From contig OZ037765.1 of the NCBI GenBank assembly GCA_964035545.1, positions 16,982,698 to 17,046,697 on the forward strand: DNA of 64,000 nucleotides, read 5' to 3'. This document shows positions 35,701 to 46,583 of the stretch, piece by piece. Every line of letters begins with the position of its first letter. Within the stretch, counting starts at the first letter, position 1. Origin of the DNA: Bugula neritina (taxonomy: Eukaryota; Bryozoa; Gymnolaemata; Cheilostomatida; Bugulidae). Below the pieces are notes generated by a model. It was not told where the DNA came from. It saw nothing but the letters and a program-made list of their open reading frames with translations, and did not search any database. A program made the translations under genes and the position numbers.

Positions 35701-38700
35701 TTGAACAACACATTCAAGTACTGTTGTCTACAAATGCAACAGTTGAACTCTAGCTGAAAAGTTTGCCATTATAACATACATGTAAAATGCATAAAGTTAT
35801 AGAATTAAATACGAACTTCTGCTTCAAAACCGTAAAGTGTGTTTATCTGCAATTGCAAAAAATAGTCTATGCCCCATTTCGAAATGGAACTCTTCAAATG
35901 TTTATTGAACCTAATAAAAAGTCTAGAAAAATAGTATATTGTTTATGCTGGGAAATACTCATGTTTAGCTGTTAACGTGTAACTGTTTTTGTTTGTTTTT
36001 TGTAATGCTTTATAAAATCTACATATTTTTTAGGACTGTTTCAAGAAGAGTTGGAATAACCACAAACAAGTACACAAAAAAGCCCGTATGTTGTGTATAA
36101 TTTAACTATGTTCCTACAAAAAATATCTCATGCAAGTTTATAGTCACCATCCCTGTGCAAAAACCTCCGCTGGAAGGTATTTTTGTTAAATTGGCTAAGG
36201 ACTTATTCAGATGGGGCACAGGAACAATTATGACTGGATGCTCTTCCTAACATCATCACCAATGGCCTTTGTTGGGGCTCGAACCCATGACTTAGTGCTT
36301 ACTAGGCAAGTGCTCTAACCCCTAGACCACAGCTGTTGACCACAGACCGCAAACCATGTTACTACATTGTAACTTGAGGTGTTTAATTGTTTTGAGGTTT
36401 CTTAACTTAATTATTTGTATTAGAGTGAGCAATTTGCTTAGCTGTTTGTTGGGTAAATATTCTTGAAAATTTTCTACTTAATATTGGTTATATTAAAAAT
36501 TTTCATTGGTATTTGTATTGAAAATTAATATGCAAGTTCTCAATTTTATTTCATGTGTTTTTACTTAATTAATTGTTACAGAAGCAGAGCAACAGACTGT
36601 CCAGAAAACCAACAGTAATCCATGGCCTTCATACAAATACACAGGCTCTCTGAGAGCTGTCTATCCCCTGTCAGATAAAAGAGTAGTGCCTAGTCATATC
36701 AACCGACCAGATTATGCTGACCACCCTACAGGTGTATATTTTGAAGTTTCTTATAGCTAAGTGGCTACCATCTATGTTGCAATTTTGAAGAATCGCGTTA
36801 TTTTTCAAATAAAAACAGTTGGTATTTTAGATATTGAAGTAATCTGACTGGGGTGTACGTGTGCCATATAAACAGCATAAATTTTTCGTTAGCTATTATT
36901 TTTGAAAGCCTGCATCTTTAAACATATGGAAACATTCAAACTTACCAAATTATTGCCACAAAAGCTATGAATCACTAGTTTGTTAGGAAAGAGTTATTTA
37001 GTCTCTTACAACTTAGTGACTTCATTAGCAATACATGGAAAGTATATTAAAGCTACCTTTTACAGTGTAATATAATTTTTGCCTTCCTCTTTAACTGAAA
37101 TGTTGGCTCTGCAATCATTGGGAAGCACAGAGAGCCTTCTACAACAACTACTGAGATAGTCAACATATTGTGTTGTAGCTGAATAATGAGACTTTAAGAA
37201 CTGACTCTGCAAAAAGGTGTTTATTCCTCTAAGAAGCTGCATGTAATCTCAAACCGCTTCTAATGGTGCTATAAGTATGCTGTATGTTTGTGACACAGGT
37301 TATCCTGCTGGAGAGAGAGAATCAAAACAAGCTAGATTCATGAAAATCTTAAATGATGAGGAGATAGAGGCAATGAGGGTGGTGGGCAGGGTATGTGTGC
37401 TATACTCTTATTTATTGTTAATTTTATTAATTATTCTCAATACTGAAAGCGTAGTACACTGAGATTGGAAATATTCTAAGGGTTATCTTGACAGTCGTTT
37501 CATATTTCAGCTGTTATTTCATCTGTGAGTTGCAAATCGTTAGGTTATGTGTTCCCCTGCAGCTAACCATGTTATTTGTAGTTATGTTGGCTCTTTAAAT
37601 GAATTTTAGGAAATTTATTATTTATGTTTTCAACAGGGAAAGCTGGCACTCTAAGTGAACAGTTCAATGATTGGCCAGGTGTAAAGATGCCTTTGTGGGA
37701 GGAGTCTTTTTAATCTTTGTATGTTATAGAGTGTTGACTGTTATTACAGATATCCAGAGAAATATTAGACGAGGCGGCAGCAGCGACAGCAGTCGGTGTA
37801 ACTGGTGATGAACTTGACAGAATTGTTCATGAAGCTACAGTGGAAAGAGAAAGCTATCCTTCTCCTTTAAATTATTATAACTTCCCTAAATCCTGCTGTG
37901 TGTATGTATTATTTTGGTTGAAATACTGTTTTACTTGCTATTGCTTTGATGCTAGTTTTGTGTTAGAGCATTGTTTACTAACAAATATAATCTATCTACC
38001 AACAAGATAGTGAAGAAAGTTACAAACAAGGATGATATACAGTGAGATTTTGGCCTAGAAAAAGGAAGTGCGTTTTTGCCATGATTGCATACAGACCAGA
38101 ACCTGCGACCACTTGCTTTCCTTTAGTCTACTCTGTTCATATTCTATGATGAAAGGCAGCTGTTTCCTAATTTCAGGTCTGTTAATGAATGCATATGTCA
38201 TGGTATACCTGACCAGCGCCCTCTACAAGATGGAGATATAGTAAACCGTGAGTATTGCTCACACATCCCTCGTTCTTCACTTGTATTTCTTTTTATAAAT
38301 GTTACACCATGTTGCATGTATTTTTTCTGTTACAACTTTATTTTTACTTGGTAAAATAAAATACAGTTATATTTTGTTTCTAATTATAAACTGTAACAGA
38401 TTCATCCTCTCTGTTATAAGAATTAAGACTTATTAGACAGCTATTGAGGAGTATTTGTTTCTATGAGTAACAGCTGCTTGCTTTTGTACTTCACAATGAT
38501 ATCTGTTGATTATATAGATTGAATAATTTGTGGTTGGCGCCTGTATCATTGACTTCAGATTATTTCAATATGAACAAAAAATTCTTGAAGTTTCTCAATG
38601 TTGTATAAGATTGATAACTACAATTCGTGCATGTAACTATTTTATTGGCATACGTTTTACAGTTGATATCACAGCCTATCACAGAGGGTTCCATGCTGAC

Positions 38701-41700
38701 CTGAACGAAACACTATTTGTTGGTAACGTAGATGACGAGAGTAAGAAGTTGGTGAGAGTAGCTCATGAATGTCTGTACAAGTCTATCGACATGGGTAAGA
38801 TAACTTCTTGGCACATACTTGTGTTATGGTGTAGATTTAGGTAAAATAACTCTTATTTCTTAACAATTACTAGTTACTACCCACATGCTAATATATTGAC
38901 ATCGATGAGATAACTTTTGTATATAGTATACTCTTTATATTCACCTTATGTAAAATAGCTAATGTTGACATTGATAAGATAACTCTTAAGCTATATTCCC
39001 ACTTCAATTTGCACATCAACATTTTTGCCGCTGGACCACATTGTCATCATTTAGCATTATATGCATGTAGACTTTTGCCACAGTGGGATGTGTGCTGGAT
39101 AGGATAATTTTTTTTTGATTGTATTTTGTGTATTGAATTATTCTAGTCATTGTTAGGTAAGTGTGTAGAAGGCAATGTGAATAGTTTCCACATTTTGGTA
39201 TACTTTAGTTAAGCCGGGAGAGAAGTACAGAGAAGTAGGAAATACAATCCAGAAACACGCTGCTTCCAATGGGTGCTCAGTAGTTCGAACTTATTGTGGA
39301 CATGGTATTAATGAGTATGTATATTTACTATGTTTTCACTTTAAAATGTCTGCCAATTCCTTTGTGCTGCTTAGCAAGTATAAGGCACAACAGTAGCTCA
39401 TGGTGTATTGGGCTTGCAGAGTAAGCGTGAGGCTGCATTAGACATTGCAATGATGACCTACCAGACACAGTGCGTTGTCTGCGGGAGCAGAAATTTACTA
39501 GCTAATTGTGGTTCCGTTTACCTTTACTGCTCGCTTACAGGTTTTTGTTTCTATAGCTGGGTCATCTACTTTGCATTGAGAAAAGAACTTTAGATATAAA
39601 TGAAGAAAGTGAGAAAATTTAGTTGCTAGAGATTAAAAACGTGAACTTGAAACTCAAAAGTGTGCTCACTAAATGGTAACCAGCCATTCCGCACTGGCTG
39701 TTCAGCAATTTGCCCACATAAATTTCACCTGAAATCTGCACACAACAGCTAATTTTTGGGCTGGATGAATTTCCAAACACCGTCGTGTGGCCTCCCGCTG
39801 ATAGAAGGGAGGTTGGCTGGGGCCTCCCGCTGATAGAATTCAATGTTAGAAGACTGAGCTTAAAGCTACTAACATATTCCTGCTCTTAGGCTATAATTCT
39901 ACTCTGACTTGTATACTCTCTCTCATTGCACTCATCTCTTTAGTCTCAGCAATTTCTTCTCATTTGCATTCACGTTCGTTTCTGCCAGCCCTACCATATT
40001 ATCTGTTATGTTTCTAGGTTCTTAGTCTCTGCAATGGGTTACTGTAGTTCTGTGCACAATGAACTTTTACCTAGCAAAGTTTGTATTAATTTGAGATAAT
40101 AACTCATTCCCCAGGAAAACCTAAAGTTGGGCTTAGGCCTCCTGTATACTGGCATTCACTTCTAGTACCAGCTTCTTTTCATTTTTATATTTTATGACCT
40201 CATAACTTTCCTCATATATCACATGCGGTTTTTATTGATTTACACGCTTCTTTCCTATTTGGTAAACATAAATATGTTCCAGGGTGTTGTTCTTAGTTTT
40301 ATATTAACCATACGTTGGTGAATTGGTATAACCCTTGTTGGCATTTGGTCTTCAAGTAGCCATAAACTCACATCTAACAGAAGCTTGATATGACAGCCGT
40401 GTTATTGGCTACTAAAGAAGCCATTAACCGGTTTTTGGTTTATCTAGTATAGCAATACGCTGATGACTGAATAGAGTGTACAACTCCTTGGCTCACGTAT
40501 TGTAATGTGTGTGCACTAAAACTATGTGAAGCTAAACAGAGTAAAATACAGTAACAGTTTTCTTTTGGTAGTAATTTTTGATAAGCTTGCATGCGCACAC
40601 ACAACACAAAGTTTAGAATGTTGAAAAAAATTCCATTGCCAAGTTGCGCTCACATTGCTAGCCCACACTCCGTAGTTTTGAGACATTCACTTGTGAACTA
40701 AGTATGTATACATAATAAACAAAATAAATAATAAAAATGTGGGAATTTTGTAGCAGAAATCACACCTAAATATCATTTCACAATTATTTCAATTTAAAGT
40801 AAATATTTAGATGTTAGGTGGTGAATAAAACTGTATTCAGATTTGAATGCTGTTATCTCTACTTTAATATATCACATTTCCTAGCTACGCTACTTGAATT
40901 TCTTATGGGTGATGGTAGCAGCTAACAGCTTTGGTTACTTTTGATTGAACTCTATGTTATTTTTTTATCACTTTGAGAAATTGTCTTCTATTTAAAACTT
41001 TATATGTTGTAAAGGGCTAACTTTTTTCAAGTTAAAAATGCAGCATGCTTATTCCCAATACTATCCTGGAATGATAGCAGGATAGCTTCAATAACATGAA
41101 CCAAAATATGCAATAACTTCCCAGGCCGTCAATGAAATACCATGTTATAAACTGTATTTATCTTACTAGGCTACTACATTTTGTTACCATTATCTGTAGA
41201 TGCCCCTCATTAATTAGTTATTAACATTTATCAAGCCAGTTATTTACAGGTAAAGTGACAATGGGCAGTTTGAAGCTGCACATTTCCAACACCTCTAGTC
41301 CTTTATTGAAGAAATGAACTTTCAGGAGGTTTTATTACATTCTGTTGCTGCACAATCCTACTGCTTAATTACAGCAAAATAGCTGGAGCTCTTTTTACTG
41401 CAGTTATTTGTTGAAATCCCTATTGATTGGGAAGTGGCCGCTTTTTATTGCACATTGTACAATCTTCAACTTTGTGTTCTAAAAGGTCATTTGCTGTCAA
41501 TTTCTAGTCTCACTTATACATAGTTTTATAAATCATTGTAGTTTCCCTATCCCCCCCCCCCCACCCAGTTGTATTCTACTCTTAGGATCTAAGAGTAGAA
41601 TACAATTTAACGTTAAAATGCAATACTCATGTTAAATTTGAGGCTACTTTTTATAAATACTACTCATTATCATTCTACAATATATATTCAGTACACTACG

Positions 41701-43527
41701 TTTTGATTAATTATAATAGGCTTACATGCTAGTTTCATATAAGATGCTCTAAAGCTAATGGAATAGTGTTGCAAGATTGAATGCCTTCCTTCTCAATTTA
41801 GCAAGTTTTTGTAAGTAGTATTAGAAAGTCAACAACATATGGTAAACTGGTAGTAAGCATATGCTGTAATGAATAGAAAAAGTAAAATTCCTTCTATGAA
41901 GTACGCAGTTATGCTAACTTGTCTTTCTGCACTTTACAGGCTGTTTCACACAAGTCCTACAGTTCCTCACTATTCTAGTAAGTAGAATCTAGGCTTTGCT
42001 GTTTAGTTTCATCATTTTTATTTTTAACTACTGGAACTTTGATATTTTGTTATAATTATAAAATATTTTGAGTGAAATATGTGTTTTCAATAAAGTAGAA
42101 ACTAGCTTAATTATGTGCTATCATGCTTGCTGTAACACATCTATTAGCTGCATGTGGGCTACTAGGAAGAGTTAACTCTTGAATTCATGTAGTGTGTATA
42201 ATATTTTGAGTTTTTTCTAATTAAAGATATTTTGCATATGCAATGCTAAGAGTCCAATATATGCAGTTTTATTGAATGGAGGATGTCTACCCACTTCTGG
42301 TGTGGACACTACCAATATCTTTTATGAGATTGAAACTTGCTAGCTTATATAGTAATATCTATTAAAAATAGAATTGTCTCTCCTGTTTATCACTTGATCC
42401 CTATGAAAACTTCCACTTGAAATTTGTATGCTTTGCATGCATGCGAGACATATTGAAGGTAGTATTTTAACATGATGAGAAACTCCTAAATCATTTGTAG
42501 AGAACAAAGCTGTTGGTTTGATGAAGCCTGGACATACATTCACTATAGAACCAATGATATCAGCTGGTATGGCTCTTGCTTCTAAATTTTACAATTTAAC
42601 AACCACTTTTGTAAAAGTGAACATGTACTGTTATGTATGCAATGAAATTAATCAATTTTGCTCACTGCTTGCCTGGTGGGATTTTCCGAAAACTGTCTGA
42701 TTTACAGCAAACCCATCTTGACGAAACACGTTTAATACAACAGCATACCAAATCACAGGCATCTATGTTGGTAAAAATAGCCTTTCCATCCCACATTACG
42801 TTGGTGGTGTGTACCAGTCATGCTGTGGTGAGCCAGTTTACACACACACAGTCACCTCATGTCTGCTTGCTGTTTGTGTAAGAATTGGTAATGGCATATT
42901 TGAATTTCGGCTGCATAAAATGCCGGCCATAGTTTTGTACGGACATAACAATCACTATTTCAAAAACTTCTAAGTTATGTAAATGTTATTGGAGTTGTTG
43001 CTAGATATTGCATTATGTGGTAATCTATGTACACACACTGTTCATTATGTATGCTGTGCAATTAGTCTGTCATGGTCCAACTCTACGGAGTTGTGCAAAA
43101 TTGTTGCTTTTTTAGTGGCAGTAATTAGGGGAGCAGCCGTGGTCTAAGGCTTAAAGCTTTTGCTTAGTGAACACGAAGTCATGGGTTCAAACCCTGACAA
43201 AGGCCATTGGTGATGTTATGAAGAGCATCCAATTGCACCTGTGCCCCCATCTAAATAAGTCCTAGCCTGATCTAACAAAACCCCTTTCCATCAGGGTTTT
43301 CTCACAGGGATAGCGACTATAAACTTGTGCGAGTAGTGGCAATAATAGGTGTAATATTATATTCAGGTACCTGGAAGGACCTAACCTGGCCAGACAACTG
43401 GACATCTGTAACTGCAGATGGCAAAAGATCGGCTCAGTTTGAGCAAACTTTGCTCTGTACTGAAAGTGGTGTGGAAATATTGACAGAGAGGAGAAGTAAG
43501 GGAGGTCAGCCATACTTCATGGATTAG
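32775..43527 (+). CDS. METAP1: Methionine aminopeptidase 1, 371 aa, 11 exons
   Basis: METAP1 removes the initiator methionine from nascent proteins at the ribosome. Coding exons: 32775-32870, 36034-36085, 36582-36731, 37299-37390, 37750-37901, 38177-38247, 38663-38794, 39209-39314, 41940-41977, 42501-42566 and 43367-43527; every phase agrees. The N-terminus has the ribosome-associating C6H2 zinc finger (C4, C9, C17, C20, C30, C34, H42, H46), then [13 protein letters not shown] and [11 protein letters not shown]. The peptidase fold carries [15 protein letters not shown] and the catalytic H189 in [10 protein letters not shown]. The five metal ligands are D206, D217, H280, E313 and E344, with H287 as the second active-site histidine. 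The family length is about 386 aa, so it is complete. The C-terminus ends QPYFMD, slightly shorter than human. Intron 1 (3.2 kb) holds a decayed transposon. SINE copies lie in introns 2 and 10, the latter 20 bp from the last acceptor if its duplication is included. Confidence 0.98.
33180..33660. repeat. AT-rich palindromes and ATTAGTA-type array in METAP1 intron 1
   Basis: At 33180-33470 there are nested AT palindromes, for example arms TTCAATRTAAATAATGATAT around a TATATA centre (33329-33377) and AATTATTATATATA arms at 33380-33410. At 33480-33660 there follows an ATTACTATTAGTATTAGTA array like the one at 26270-26720. Low-complexity DNA prone to cruciforms and slippage. Confidence 0.65.
33751..35879 (+). 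mobile_element. Decayed TIR-bounded DNA transposon in METAP1 intron 1
   Basis: The left end AAATGGGGCATAAACCATTT (33751) is matched by the inverted right end AAATGGGGCATAGACTATTT (finishing at 35879): 18 of 20 identical, and continuing TTTG on both sides. Between them lies an intronless, frameshifted coding relic at 34937-35567. Size (2.1 kb), termini and a single broken gene fit an old autonomous or near-autonomous cut-and-paste element. I could not identify a target-site duplication, so the outer limits are approximate. Confidence 0.55.
34937..35567 (+). pseudogene. Transposon gene relic, DUF7869-like, with two frameshifts
   Basis: Three consecutive open segments in different frames (34937-35206, about 35182-35436, and about 35427-35567 ending in DSPPDSE and a stop) read as one broken protein. 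The first has [13 protein letters not shown] and [17 protein letters not shown], resembling the QNKN and P-GHS-P-DRVFG pattern of DUF7869 proteins, a domain spread by animal transposons. The second has [15 protein letters not shown]. The upstream stretch (about 34640-34930) also has coding-like fragments with stops. The family name is from pattern memory and is moderately uncertain; the non-functional state is clear. Confidence 0.5.
36133..36345 (-). mobile_element. tRNA-derived SINE, copy B (METAP1 intron 2)
   Basis: On the minus strand the head is tRNA-like. It has a box A-type TGGTCTAGGGGTTAGAGC and a box B-type GGGTTCGAGCCCC, spaced as in a tRNA gene, followed by AACAAAGGCCATTGGTGATG, AGGAAGAGCATCCAGTCAT and a tail ending CTATAAACTTGC. 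It is the best-preserved head of the four copies. Antisense to METAP1. Confidence 0.8.
39789..39838. repeat. Two 18-bp direct repeats, GGCCTCCCGCTGATAGAA
   Basis: Identical 18-mers start at 39789 and 39821, 32 bp apart. This local GC-rich duplication could be a two-unit tandem repeat or a replication-slippage footprint. Confidence 0.7.
41569..41605. repeat. Perfect hairpin, 17-bp arms with a 3-base loop
   Basis: TTGTATTCTACTCTTAG (41569-41585) and CTAAGAGTAGAATACAA (41589-41605) are exact reverse complements around GAT, directly after a C run. The ACTCTTAG core is shared with the hairpin at 47320-47360. Confidence 0.8.
43113..43346 (+). mobile_element. tRNA-derived SINE, copy C, with 13-bp target-site duplication (METAP1 intron 10)
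   Basis: The element at 43126-43333 starts AGGGGAGCAGCCGTGGTCTA with box A-like TGGTCTAAGGC and box B-like GGGTTCAAACCC. It continues ACAAAGGCCATTGGTGATG, AAGAGCATCCAATTG, the body CCCATCTAAATAAGTCCTAG and the tail CAGGGATAGCGACTATAAAC. Flanks TAGTGGCAGTAAT (43113-43125) and TAGTGGCAATAAT (43334-43346) match at 12 of 13 bases. The distal duplication ends 20 bp before the acceptor of the last METAP1 exon, so the insertion shaped the present splice-site surroundings. Confidence 0.85.
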
Positions 43528-43737
43528 ACACTACGAGAACTTGGTCTAAGCTGATGCACTATGTAGACGTGAATACATGCTAGCTGGTGTAATATCATAT
43601 CTAAATACACCGTTCATCAACAACATGATTTTAACAGTTGAATTGTTATCCAACAGCACTGATTTTTATTTGTGTGATCCACAAAATTATTTATTGTTTA
43701 AATCATTTCCCATTTTGCTTCTGTATAAGTATGGTCA

Positions 43738-43743
43738 AATAAA
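43738..43743 (+). terminator. Candidate poly(A) signal of METAP1
   Basis: AATAAA about 210 bp after the METAP1 stop codon. Confidence 0.45.
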
Positions 43744-44612
43744 TGGTTTTATGTAATCTTGGCTCAAAACCATTTTATTTTCGAAATAATTATTGGATAT
43801 AGACTTTGAATGCAAAAACCACAGCTGGTGGCTGAGTAAGACGGCTATTATGATTGGTTGAACAACAGCCTCTGCCTTCTCAAAACTGTGTTTTCCTAGG
43901 CTACCTGTGGCATAATTTTAGGCTCAATTATGATCATGATATATATCGCAGGTGGTTACACAGTAGGCTGAAATTTTTACTTGAAATAATAAGCTTTAGC
44001 AGACAATAGATATTCTATACTTGAACTATGCCATTCCTGTGAGCAGATGGCAGGAAGGACTTGCACCTTTCCATGGAAGCTGTTTAGTTCTCTATTCCGA
44101 CTGGTCTTGTGTACCCTTGCTGGCAGTGAATAGCTGCTCCAACTTGTTGTTATAAACACTGATCAACTCTCAGATAACGGCTTACAATTACTCAGCTATG
44201 ATTCTCCTGCAGGAAGCTGATGAATGTTTTACACTTGATCTTCACTGATACAATATACCACCTATATCTCTACATTATCTTTATTCTACATGTCATTATA
44301 TCAATAGAATAGGTCACCTTTCCTATATCAACACCAGGTTATACTGCCCAATAGCCTTCTTTATTGGTCCTTCATGAACTTAATTAAGCTTTCTCCACAG
44401 ATTTACACACTGATGTTGTGAAGTTGAGGCAGGCAATCCCTGAACAGAGAGCTGTTGGTTAGAGAGCACCTGTTTTGCACATACTATTGACAATTAAAGT
44501 ATCGTATGCCATAGTATTTGTTTACAACATATAACCTGACTGATTTTGTTTGTCTGAAATTGGATAAAATATTTATTTAAAAATAATAACAAACTATCTG
44601 TTAAAATCAGCT

Positions 44613-44760
44613 GTCTATTGGTTAGAGTGCAGCCTTATGTGGCGCAGGTTATTGGGAGTTCAGGTTATTGGTGATGTCAGGAAGAGCATCCTATAATATT
44701 GCTGCTATTTTACAGTAAAGCTCTCAAACCAGCATGGGTTCTCACATCCTGTGTATTACT
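44613..44760 (+). mobile_element. SINE, copy D, degenerate
   Basis: It carries the head remnant TTGGTTAGAGTGCAGCCTTA, a decayed box B (GGGAGTTCAGG), then ATTGGTGATGTCAGGAAGAG and CATCC and a tail CAAACCAGCATGGGTTCTCA. It is collinear with copies B and C but shorter and more diverged. Confidence 0.55.
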
Positions 44761-46583
44761 TGAAAGTAGCAAGTATAATGTTTTATCTAGATAAACAACC
44801 AGCTGGTAAAATTGTCCTATGCTCACAGTATAGTTGAATGTTCTAAAAAAGTATAAAATCTGATCTTGTATTGTTGCTAATTGGCAGATAGTCTGATTAT
44901 TTGTCTTATAGTTAACCTGGGCTCATTAATATTCTGTGGTTTAATACATTTTTTAATTTCAAGAGTATTTAGCCTTTAAGAAATAATTTTTCATTGGTGA
45001 TTTCTTTTTTGACATTCTTGCACCTAACAGTTTCCATTTTGTCTACAATACTTGTAGTTTAAAGATTGATCTCTTACTTTCATCATTTATTCACAAAGCT
45101 GTCACAGCTGCAAAATGCATTGGTGCTAATCAAAATGTTTTATATCTGATCAAACTTCTTTACTTCTGGCACACTTTAGCTTGTTTGAGTTCAAACAAAA
45201 CTACTACCTGTGGTTTACAACTGCTTTTATCATCTGTGTACATCTTGCTATTGCTATTATAGTTAGCTCAAAATCACCAGTAAGTATGCTTTTGCTTTGA
45301 GTAGGCCTGGGAAGAGACCCACCTTAAAACTCCCACCCAGTTTGTTCAGTTCTGATACTATGATTGGTCAAATGATATGAAATACGATAGGCCTTTTGTC
45401 TCTACAATAACCTTTTATATTTCTGTGATTCACTAAAATTGTTAATAGCTAGCATCAAAGAAATGTAACGATTTATGTTTACATCTGGGGTTTAAATTTA
45501 TGCTACATGTACATGATAATTTTGTGTAGGCCTAATTTGTTAGTGTGAGTTCTGTACACTCTTATGAGTAGCAAATGACATGTAGCTTATTTGATAGGTA
45601 TATATGTATAAATATACTGTAAGGTGTATATGCATTACGTTATATATTGGCATTTATTAGTAGAAAAGTATATAGTCAGGCATAAAATATATATAGTATA
45701 GGCCTATATAATATTCTATCATGTAAGTGCTTATTGGGATTAGCATGCAGTCTATTTGACAATTAGCAAACTATGCACCATACACGCTACAGATACATAT
45801 TATGCCTTAACAAATTTAGTAGCACAATCACCCATATAAAACAGTTTTGTGAACATGGATACCTTAATAAGATAAGTTATATAAAGCTCGTTCATGTATT
45901 ATAATACATTATTTTATTTTGTTGTATAAAAAATTAAGTTTTTGTTATTCATTTAGATTCACATTTTACATAGCCTTATAATATATATATAAACTTCAAA
46001 TACTTCCATATTTGATTCAGATCATGCTTCTAACTGCACTCAATGGATATTATCTAAACCTGCTTATATGAATAGATGAAGTACTATAAATGCTGCTACT
46101 GAAGTGGACTATAGTTTCATTTAAATACTTTTGTGAAGCTTAAATTGTACTATAAACAATTTTTTAAACGTAGGAGGGAAACCATTTTTTTGGATTATAT
46201 TTTTGTTACAATGTCTAAATATGCATTGGGACTAATTAATCCCTGGTATTATATTACAGAATTAGTATGTCAAGTTTGAAATGCTACGATGGTCCCAAAG
46301 TTCAGGCCCATAACCATTCATACACTTGCCACCTGGGAGGTGAGGCTTGTTTATGTAAACCGACCTGAAATAACAAACAATAAAACCTGTGGCACACTTC
46401 AATGCCCATCCTGAATGCTGATTGGCTGAGCTGTGATAAGTTATTAGAGATAATTTCATGATGACTGAATCTTGGCTGTCAGTTGTTACTTTGCTGGCAG
46501 AGCACCTGCTCTCACTGACACTTTGCTGCAGTGCTTTAGTTTATTTCTATTTTTAATTTAAAAGCTTTAATGTACAATCTGAA

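Larger units (their letters stand above)
39315..41939 (+). other. METAP1 intron 8, no gene seen
   Basis: A 2.6-kb intron. It holds an 18-bp direct repeat GGCCTCCCGCTGATAGAA at 39789-39806 and 39821-39838, a run of 12 C at 41551-41562 and a perfect hairpin at 41569-41605. The short ORFs on both strands show no family features. Confidence 0.6.
43528..46583. other. Intergenic region between METAP1 and RET
   Basis: 3 kb. It starts with the METAP1 3' UTR (AATAAA at 43738-43743) and contains the degenerate SINE copy D. No exon is convincing on either strand. The RET promoter should lie in the last few hundred bases, but I see no clear TATA or initiator arrangement. Confidence 0.5.

Noticed and set aside
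43130-43200. Possible functional tRNA gene
   Set aside because: Box A and box B are present, but the cloverleaf is imperfect and the sequence continues into a shared SINE body with copies elsewhere and a target-site duplication.
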